A DNA stretch of 64,000 nucleotides from CAYILR01 sp964364175 (GTDB lineage Bacteria > Bdellovibrionota > UBA1018): NCBI GenBank assembly GCA_964364175.1, contig CAYILR010000015.1, positions 1 through 64,000 on the forward strand. Reading direction: 5' to 3'. The notes beneath the pieces are model-generated. The model had not been told where the DNA came from. It worked only from the letters and a program-made list of their open reading frames with translations, and made no database searches. The translations under genes and the position numbers were made by a program. Of this stretch, positions 58,770-64,000 are shown in pieces. Position 1 is the stretch's first letter, and every line of letters begins with the position of its first letter.

Positions 58770-59363
58770 TTAGGAAAGCGTAGCGTCGTATGCGCGAAGC
58801 GCGTTGAAGACCTCGTCCCGAATCTTCAACGAGACGAAACGCACCACAGGCTTCTCCTGGACCGTCTTCTGCCACTCCTGGACGTCGAACAAGTGACCCG
58901 TAGGCTCTACAATACCTCGCTTGCCTAAGGACTTCGCCATCGCCGCAGGCAGGGCATAGGTATCAGCGCCGGAGCGTGACCATGCGCGCAGATGGGCGCG
59001 TTCTGTCTTTGACAACTTTGTGATGTCGAAATCTTTGCTTTTGTTAGATGTAGCGACGCGGATACGCTGGCCAAGCCCAGTCTGCTCACGAACCGCCGTG
59101 ATCAAGTCGTCAAGGTCCATCCTGATGCGCGTGCCGAGGTTCTGAAGTCGCTCGATGTTCTCGCCGGGGTGGCGCCCTTCCATCAAGTCGTTCCCAGCCT
59201 GAGCGTAGACGTCGAGGAACTCGCGCATGTAGCGCATGATCTCGGCTTGGTTCGGCTTGCTGCCGTAGCGGAAGATCGCCTGCGGGCTCTGCGGCCCTCG
59301 GCCTTCCAAGGCGGAGGCAGCGGCGCGAAGCGCATGGGCAATCCGGTGCTTCTGGACCTTCAT
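58770..59363 (-). CDS. Unknown helical protein
   Basis: The start may be ATG 59363 or ATG 59387. With the former, 197 residues. The protein is helical at first (QKHRIAHALRAAASALEGR) and ends in a compact part (RFVSLKIRDEVFNALRAYDA). It lies directly upstream of the HExxH gene in the same direction; the two N-termini share a RTLRATAARL/ALRAAASAL-like helix. Not recognised. Confidence 0.55.
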   Translation of the reverse strand: MKVQKHRIAHALRAAASALEGRGPQSPQAIFRYGSKPNQAEIMRYMREFLDVYAQAGNDLMEGRHPGENIERLQNLGTRIRMDLDDLITAVREQTGLGQRIRVATSNKSKDFDITKLSKTERAHLRAWSRSGADTYALPAAMAKSLGKRGIVEPTGHLFDVQEWQKTVQEKPVVRFVSLKIRDEVFNALRAYDATLS

Positions 59364-59395
59364 GTCACAGGGTGCGCAGGCGCGCATCCTAGCGT

Positions 59396-59800
59396 ATGGC
59401 TCTCCCGTCCTCCATCGATGTTGCAACCCTGAAGATCGAAGACTTCCTTCATTGGTACAAGGCGATTTTCGCCGGTGACAACTACGACGGAGACACAGCG
59501 AAATTTGAGATCGATTTAGGTTATCACTTAGCCGACCGCTTGAGGACCTACCGGCTCTTGGGCATCAACGCGCCGGAGGTCAACAAGACCGAGACTCGCG
59601 CCGCGGGTCTGAAGGCTCGGGACTATCTCAAGTTCCTCCTCGAAGGAAAGCCCCTCATCATCGACTCCATCAAAGACAAGGCCGACAAGTATGGCGGTCG
59701 ATGGCTCGGTGAAATCTGGGCGCTCCAAGGCGATGGCACCTGGCTCAACGTGAACCAGGAGATGATCAACGCCGGTCACGCCGTTCCATACAATCCATGA
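59396..59800 (+). CDS. Staphylococcal-nuclease-like protein
   Basis: The 134-residue protein is a single SNase domain: NYDGDTAKFEIDLG (D31/D33), YRLLGINAPEVN (R53, E61), then KYGGRWLGEIWALQ (R102) and WLNVNQEMINAGHAVPY at the end. These are the counterparts of the catalytic D21/D40, R35, E43 and R87. SNase-fold enzymes are calcium-dependent nucleases; degradation of host DNA is a plausible role. There is no signal peptide. It precedes the lysis genes by 14 nt. Confidence 0.82.
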   Translation: MALPSSIDVATLKIEDFLHWYKAIFAGDNYDGDTAKFEIDLGYHLADRLRTYRLLGINAPEVNKTETRAAGLKARDYLKFLLEGKPLIIDSIKDKADKYGGRWLGEIWALQGDGTWLNVNQEMINAGHAVPYNP

Positions 59801-59813
59801 AAGGAAGTGCAAC

Positions 59814-60242
59814 ATGGCAGATGCAGTGAACCCACTGAGCGCTCTCGCGGAGAAGATGAAGAAGGGCATGAGCCCAGATGAGCAGAAGCTCCTCGACAAG
59901 CTCATGTCCGACGCCGAGGCGTTCGCCAAGGCCGCGGACAGCGACGGAGACGGCAAGCCAGACGCCGCTGGCATAAAGGCGTTGTTCCACAAGAACGGCG
60001 AGTTCAGCAAGACCTCACTCATCCTCGTGTTGTCGTGGCTCGGTGGCCTCGGCATGTGGCTCGTTCAGGGTTTGGCCCACGGCATGACGATCCCAGGCAT
60101 CGGCCTTACCATCCCGCCGTTTGACTCCAGCGCCGCGCTTGCGATGCTCGGTGCTTCGTCGTCGCTCTACATGGCGACGCACAACATCAAGCTCAACATC
60201 GGTGGCGCTCAGCCATCCGAGGCTGAGAAGGCCGGGGGCTGA
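59814..60242 (+). CDS. Probable holin with EF-hand-like loop
   Basis: The 142-residue protein has a soluble helical N-terminus with AADSDGDGKPD (residues about 40-50), which fits the DxDxDG calcium loop, then two hydrophobic segments (about 69-89 LILVLSWLGGLGMWLVQG and 102-118). Its gene sits 6 nt before the amidase. This context and topology suggest a two-pass holin. The EF-like loop is unusual. Confidence 0.7.
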   Translation: MADAVNPLSALAEKMKKGMSPDEQKLLDKLMSDAEAFAKAADSDGDGKPDAAGIKALFHKNGEFSKTSLILVLSWLGGLGMWLVQGLAHGMTIPGIGLTIPPFDSSAALAMLGASSSLYMATHNIKLNIGGAQPSEAEKAGG

Positions 60243-60247
60243 GCTTC

Positions 60248-61000
60248 ATGACGCCCGACCACCCGACCTGGCTTCCGGTCCCGAGTCCGAACAAGCACTC
60301 GGGACGAAATCCCAAGTGGCCTGTCAACGGTCTCGTGATTCACTTCACGGCAGCCGGGTCGGGCAAAGGCACGGCCGACTACTTCTCGAAGCGGGAGGTC
60401 TCGTGGGTAGAAGCAGGGGTCACCAAGACGGCCAAAGTCTCGGCCTCTGCTCACCTCACGATCGACCGAGATGGGACCGTGTACCAGAGCGTGAACTTCG
60501 CTGACCGAGCATGGCACGCTGGCCCTGCTACATTGTGGAAGGGCGCCAAGACGCCGACGAACGTCAACGACTTCACCATCGGCATCGAGATCGCCAACTG
60601 GGGGCAGTTGCTCACCAGCAACAACGGCTACCTCAACTACCTGAAGAAGCCGTACAAGGGACCAGCGCCGTTTTTGAGCACGAAGGACGGCAGCTACTGG
60701 GAGCCATACCCTGAAGCTCAGGTGAACGCGGTCATCCAGGCGACCAAGATCATCATCTCCAAGTTCCCGGCTATCACGCGCGCAGACGTGACTGGGCACG
60801 AGAACATCCAGAGCAACAAGAAGGACCCCGGCCCAGCGTGGCCGTGGGAGCACTTCCTGGACTCGGTCTTTGGTGACGACGACGAGCAGGTGGCTCACCT
60901 GAACGCGGCCGAGGACGACGACCGGGCCGGCGTCTACTACGACGAGAAGAACGAGATCTGCCTCGACCCGAATCAGGCCCAGAGCACCGAGAAGGGCTGA
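60248..61000 (+). CDS. N-acetylmuramoyl-L-alanine amidase (endolysin)
   Basis: Amidase_2 (AmpD/PGRP) fold: NGLVIHFTAAG (zinc ligand H32), RAWHAG (H90), FTIGIEIANWG, then TGHENIQSNKKDPGPAWPW (H184 and D193, the other zinc ligands). The enzyme cuts the bond between muramic acid and L-alanine in peptidoglycan at lysis. About 50 acidic residues follow the catalytic domain, with no recognisable cell-wall-binding repeat. There is no signal sequence, so release depends on the upstream holin. Confidence 0.92.
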   Translation: MTPDHPTWLPVPSPNKHSGRNPKWPVNGLVIHFTAAGSGKGTADYFSKREVSWVEAGVTKTAKVSASAHLTIDRDGTVYQSVNFADRAWHAGPATLWKGAKTPTNVNDFTIGIEIANWGQLLTSNNGYLNYLKKPYKGPAPFLSTKDGSYWEPYPEAQVNAVIQATKIIISKFPAITRADVTGHENIQSNKKDPGPAWPWEHFLDSVFGDDDEQVAHLNAAEDDDRAGVYYDEKNEICLDPNQAQSTEKG

Positions 61001-61050
61001 GGCTTACGAGCCTTGCGGGTCTCCCAGATGTCGGCGAGGTCGAACTTCAC
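60973..61050 (-). CDS. Possible 25-residue micro-gene
   Basis: GTG 61050 overlaps the TGA of the upstream gene (GTGA), opening a 25-codon frame (KFDLADIWETRKARKPQ at its start) that ends inside the convergent amidase gene. The overlap is in the style of the genome, but the frame is very short. Confidence 0.3.
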   Translation of the reverse strand: MKFDLADIWETRKARKPQPFSVLWA

Positions 61051-61310
61051 AATGTTGCTTGCGTGACGACGAACGCCGGGGTCTTTGGGCCGACCCAGGC
61101 ACCCACGATATTGAAGTCGAAGAACTCCAAGGCATCAAGGTAGCTCATCCCGTCGCGGTCTTGCAGGATCTTGAGCACCTGATCCGTGTCGTAGACAACG
61201 AACCACTCCGATGGCCCACGCTGAGCAACACCAATGATGGCCTCGTCGTAGCCGTCGGCGAAGAGGAGCTTCTCTTCGCCAGAGGCGTGGACGCACTCCT
61301 CTCTGGTCAT
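61047..61310 (-). CDS. Conserved small protein
   Basis: ATG 61310 lies just after the upstream TGA, giving 87 residues. The sequence FADGYDEAIIGVAQ, VVYDTDQVLKIL, DALEFFDFNIVGAWVG and TPAFV matches a small protein family I have seen widely in phages and bacteria, with no known function. Confidence 0.65.
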   Translation of the reverse strand: MTREECVHASGEEKLLFADGYDEAIIGVAQRGPSEWFVVYDTDQVLKILQDRDGMSYLDALEFFDFNIVGAWVGPKTPAFVVTQATL

Positions 61311-61312
61311 GG

Positions 61313-61690
61313 TCACTTGGCCCGACGCTTCTGGGCGGCCTGTGCGCGCCGCTGGTGCCGGTTGAGAGGCGCTGGCTGTCTCGGGCCGGTGTTCAGGTTC
61401 GGACCCGCTGTGGACGGTATGGAGACCGACAAGGACCACTCGATGCCATTCTCGTCGGTGTAGACGATGGGCTCCGAGGCCGTGGCCGTCGGGTCACCTC
61501 CTCGAACGCGACCCGTCGCCTTCAGGGCGAGGTAGCGATCGTAAGGAACCATCATCGTGTTGCCGGTCATCAGTTTTTTCTCCTTTGGCTGCGTCATTGT
61601 GCCGTCGCTGGTCGCCTCCGGCCATTCCGAGAAGTCGTCGAAGGTAATCGCGTTGGTGGTCATGCCGCGGAGTCGGCCGGGCTCCTTCAT
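61313..61690 (-). CDS. Unknown 125-residue protein
   Basis: ATG 61690 overlaps the upstream TGA; ATG 61663 is an alternative. Acidic N-terminus, then a flexible Pro/Thr-rich stretch, and a basic end (NRHQRRAQAAQKRRAK). Probably a small regulatory or binding protein; not recognised. Confidence 0.55.
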   Translation of the reverse strand: MKEPGRLRGMTTNAITFDDFSEWPEATSDGTMTQPKEKKLMTGNTMMVPYDRYLALKATGRVRGGDPTATASEPIVYTDENGIEWSLSVSIPSTAGPNLNTGPRQPAPLNRHQRRAQAAQKRRAK

Positions 61691-62121
61691 CGCCCCTGTT
61701 CCTTGCGGTACTGCTCACAACAACGAGTGATGGCGTCTGCCTGCTCGACGGTCGAGGCGCCGATGTGGATCTCACCGATGACACACATCGCAGAGGCCAA
61801 CCAGCGGTAAGCAGCACCTCGCGTCTCGAACAGGCCGTCCTTCCACAGCGGGTCGAACGCAGCGTGCGCCTTCGAGCGTGCCGCACGAGTCTCTGCGTCC
61901 GCAGGGAAGCCGAGTGGATGCCCAGAGGCGTGCGTTCCGACGTAGCGCCCGCAGTCACAGAGGAAAAACTGCTTGGCGTAGAGGTCTGGGCGATGCGGGT
62001 AGATCTTCTCGCCGCCGACGGGCGTCGCAGCCTTCCCACAGACGCACGAGACGCTTGGTGGTGGCGCCCCCTCATGTGAGGGCCGAACATAGGCGGAAGG
62101 ACCGTTATCGTTCGTCGTCAT
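61687..62121 (-). CDS. DUF3268-type zinc-finger protein
   Basis: The 144-residue protein has VSCVCGKAATPVGGEKIYPH, FFLCDCGRYVGTH, PLGFPADAETRAARSKAH and FDPLWKDGL, AAYRWLASAM. This order (CxCG, IYPxRPDL, CxCGxYVGxH, PLGxxA, AH-x-AFDPLW) is the DUF3268 zinc-finger pattern, common in phages and prophages. No biochemical role is established. Confidence 0.78.
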   Translation of the reverse strand: MTTNDNGPSAYVRPSHEGAPPPSVSCVCGKAATPVGGEKIYPHRPDLYAKQFFLCDCGRYVGTHASGHPLGFPADAETRAARSKAHAAFDPLWKDGLFETRGAAYRWLASAMCVIGEIHIGASTVEQADAITRCCEQYRKEQGR

Positions 62122-63110
62122 CGCATCAACTCCTTGAACAAAGGTTCGACTTGAGCCAACAAGGACTCACACTCGAACTCGACCAGCGTGTCGAGGGCAC
62201 CGGCGACGTTGCCGGTCTCGACCTTGAGGGGATTCGATCCGACTGGAATCTGGGCGAGGTCCAGGTTCACGACCCGGAAGTTGTTGAGCATGTCCTGGCG
62301 CTCGGCCATGAGCGCGTCTTGGAACGGCTCAGGGACAGGCAAGTGGTCCTTCGTGATGTTGTTCTGGTAGGCGTCGAAGTAGATGTCAGAGAGTTCGTCT
62401 TCGGCGAAGCCGCGTAGCACGTCCTTCTTGCCTGGACGGATGGCCCCACGGAGGCCGTGGATCTCATCCGAGGCGTCGCCGAGCAGGGCCTTGAGCTTGG
62501 CCAGCGCCCTCGGGCTCACCCCGAACTCCTCCTTCACCATCTCCTCTCGAACCCAGATGTTCTTGCTCTTGGCGCGCGGACCCTTTGGCTTCTTGGTCAC
62601 CAAGGCTGCAATCTTGGCTTTGTCATCAACGAGCGCCCAAAGATCTCTGTCGCCCGAGTAGATGAGGATCGATCCCTTGACGTCCAACGGCGCGTGGCGG
62701 GTGAACCAGCACGCCATGTCATCAGCCTCGAAGTCATCGAGGCTGAGGTGGTAGCCGGGGAACGACCGCAGCAGGCGCTCGACCTCGGGGCCAGGTGACC
62801 ACTGCTTCGGGGCTCCATCAGGAGGGCGACGGCTCTGCTTGTAGGAAGGCACCAAGGCTCGACGCCACGGACAACCACGGTCGTAGACGAAGGCCAGACG
62901 CCGGGGATGGAAGGTCCCGATGAAACTCTTGATCTGTTTGAAGGCACCGAAGATGTGCCCGACCATCCGACCATCGGAGGTCTGGAGTCGCTGGCCCATC
63001 GCATGGGCGTGGCGATGGGCCATGAACGACACGTCCAGAAGGAGCGTGTCTACGCTCTCGTCCTTCTCGTCATCGTCTTTGAGGTTGTTGCCTAACCAAG
63101 GTTGTTGCAT
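62118..63110 (-). CDS. 5'-3' exonuclease, FEN/T5 D15-like
   Basis: The 330-residue protein has DTLLLDVSFMAHRHAHA (first metal Asp), FVYDRGCPWRRALVPSYKQS, DDFEADDMACWFTRH and IYSGDRDLWALVDD, the ordered acidic clusters of FEN/5' nucleases, and a helix-hairpin-helix-like LKALLGDASDEIHGLRG region. It removes RNA primers and flaps during lagging-strand synthesis. Since the polymerase here lacks its own 5' nuclease domain, this gene supplies it. ATG 63110 is the start, 7 nt after the previous stop. Confidence 0.9.
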   Translation of the reverse strand: MQQPWLGNNLKDDDEKDESVDTLLLDVSFMAHRHAHAMGQRLQTSDGRMVGHIFGAFKQIKSFIGTFHPRRLAFVYDRGCPWRRALVPSYKQSRRPPDGAPKQWSPGPEVERLLRSFPGYHLSLDDFEADDMACWFTRHAPLDVKGSILIYSGDRDLWALVDDKAKIAALVTKKPKGPRAKSKNIWVREEMVKEEFGVSPRALAKLKALLGDASDEIHGLRGAIRPGKKDVLRGFAEDELSDIYFDAYQNNITKDHLPVPEPFQDALMAERQDMLNNFRVVNLDLAQIPVGSNPLKVETGNVAGALDTLVEFECESLLAQVEPLFKELMR

Positions 63111-63117
63111 CCGCGCG

Positions 63118-63432
63118 TCACCGTCCGCCCCATGGGTTCCCAGTCACTTTTCGAGCGGCGACGACTTGGGACACGGTTGGAGCGGCGGGAGTGTGCGCTG
63201 AAGCTACGGGAGCGTCAACAGGAGGTTGGCCCTCAAACACCATCGAAGCCTCACCGACGAGGTCAGCGATGTCGGCATACGGCTGCGCGAGAAGACCGTT
63301 CTCCTCCGGGTTCTGGTCGTAGATAGCCTCGGCCTTCTCGGAGAAGGCGTCCGCGACACGCGCCAACACTTCCCTGAGTTCGGTGGGCTCCGAGTTTTGG
63401 AAGTAGGCCAGGACTTCTTCACGTGTCGTCAT
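63118..63432 (-). CDS. Unknown small acidic protein
   Basis: A 104-residue protein: helical N-terminal part (REVLARVADAFSEKAEAIYD) and a disordered Pro/Ala-rich C-terminus ending NPWGGR. It sits between a possible 16-codon gene and the FEN nuclease. Not recognised. Confidence 0.55.
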   Translation of the reverse strand: MTTREEVLAYFQNSEPTELREVLARVADAFSEKAEAIYDQNPEENGLLAQPYADIADLVGEASMVFEGQPPVDAPVASAHTPAAPTVSQVVAARKVTGNPWGGR

Positions 63433-63483
63433 TCAGCGAACCTTTCTAGCAAGGAAGTCCACGTAGCCGGCTTTGGTCTTCAT
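63433..63483 (-). CDS. Possible 16-residue micro-gene
   Basis: ATG 63483 overlaps the stop of the upstream gene (ATGA), and TGA 63433-63435 directly abuts the next gene's ATG. The product would be MKTKAGYVDFLARKVR. It exactly fills the gap, so it may be real or a translational link between neighbours. Confidence 0.35.
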   Translation of the reverse strand: MKTKAGYVDFLARKVR

Positions 63484-64000
63484 GGCTCCATCTCGTAGTC
63501 ACTCTGGCCCTCCAGAGCTTCAATGAGGTACCTCCTGGCCTTCATGATCTGAACCTGGTCGCTGAGTAGAAGCACCGCCTTGGCAGTGCCTTCCACAGGT
63601 GTCTCTTCCACCGCCTCCGCGGCTTCCTCCTCAACCTCGTCTGCGGTAGACGCCTCGCCGGTGTTCTCGTCCAAGTCGCCTTCGGCTTCCTCGGCCTGGG
63701 ACTCTTCGATCTCGGCCACTTCCTGCGCGTCGGCGGCTTCAGCGGCCTCCTCCTCCGCCTTCTTGGCGACCTTCTTTACCTCGCGGAGCAGCTTCTTGGC
63801 CTTGCTCTGGGCGTCGCCTTTGCGCTTGAACAGCCCGACGATAGAAGACTGTTCGAGGCCGTTCTTCACCTTGTCCATGAACTCGGCGAACGACACCTCG
63901 ACGGCGACGTTCTCAAGCTCCTGCTCGGCCGTTGGTTGGATCACGACCCAGAACTTCTTGGGCAGCCCCGAAACCTTGAGATCGGCTGCGCCTTCCTCTC
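63480..64000 (-). CDS. Acidic coiled-coil protein, 5' end beyond right edge
   Basis: The frame stays open to the right edge, so the N-terminus is missing; GTG 63944 is an internal candidate but the upstream codons (DLKVSGLPKKFWVV) look coding. The visible part has a helical domain with basic KAKKLLREVKKVAKKAEEEA, then a long Glu/Ala-rich acidic stretch (about 60 residues) and a helical end (VQIMKARRYLIEALEGQ). It may be a DNA-mimic, structural or scaffolding protein; not recognised. Confidence 0.65.
   Translation of the reverse strand, partial: EEGAADLKVSGLPKKFWVVIQPTAEQELENVAVEVSFAEFMDKVKNGLEQSSIVGLFKRKGDAQSKAKKLLREVKKVAKKAEEEAAEAADAQEVAEIEESQAEEAEGDLDENTGEASTADEVEEEAAEAVEETPVEGTAKAVLLLSDQVQIMKARRYLIEALEGQSDYEMEP

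Noticed and set aside
1..64000. CRISPR array, integrase or attachment site
   Set aside because: No regularly spaced repeats and no tyrosine or serine recombinase were seen.

Overview
This window is a slice of a large, GC-rich, double-stranded DNA tailed bacteriophage with a contractile tail. The evidence is a baseplate J-type wedge protein, a tail hub carrying an M23 peptidase, a long tail-fibre block, a holin-like protein beside an amidase endolysin, and a nearly complete phage replisome. Genes are tightly packed, with many ATGA, GTGA or TGATG start/stop overlaps. No integrase, capsid, portal or terminase gene is visible, and the host cannot be named from the sequence. A GC-rich bacterium is only an inference from base composition.

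Layout. 1-9.8 kb (minus): start of a P-loop ATPase, an MT-A70 methyltransferase, small membrane and cysteine-rich proteins, a UDG-like/exonuclease/family A DNA polymerase fusion, dUTPase, and a DnaB-type helicase whose Walker A motif is split by a homing-endonuclease intein. 9.9-11.6 kb (plus): a zinc-ribbon protein and a coiled-coil protein. 11.6-30.8 kb (minus): many small unknown genes, a Rad50/SbcC-like ATPase overlapping a DUF4419 protein, a shuffled family of small proteins with a decayed copy, a DPPY-type DNA methyltransferase, a gamma/tau-like clamp loader, a dCTP deaminase homologue and a DEDDh exonuclease. 30.8-38.3 kb (minus): tail-fibre and other virion-surface proteins. 38.4-52.5 kb (plus): sliding clamp followed by the tail hub and baseplate cluster. 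52.5-55.4 kb: an accessory pocket with a 189-nt tRNA-Leu-like RNA, a small zinc protein, an AT-richer double-HNH protein followed by an orphan coding fragment, and a zinc-ribbon ORF with an in-frame amber codon. 55.4-64 kb: unknown proteins (one with HEAQH and a zinc finger), a staphylococcal-nuclease-like protein, the lysis pair, a DUF3268-type zinc protein, a FEN-type 5'-3' exonuclease and the start of an acidic coiled-coil gene at the right edge.

How the genes fit together. Polymerase, helicase, clamp, clamp loader, FEN nuclease and the Rad50-like ATPase supply replication and recombination. dUTPase, the dCTP deaminase homologue and the UDG-like domain on the polymerase form a uracil-handling set. 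No primase or Mre11 partner was recognised. The items most worth a second look are the expanded tRNA-Leu-like RNA, the amber-interrupted zinc-ribbon gene, the UDG-polymerase fusion, the phage DUF4419 gene and two places where a coding-looking +1 frame continues past a stop to meet the next gene exactly.
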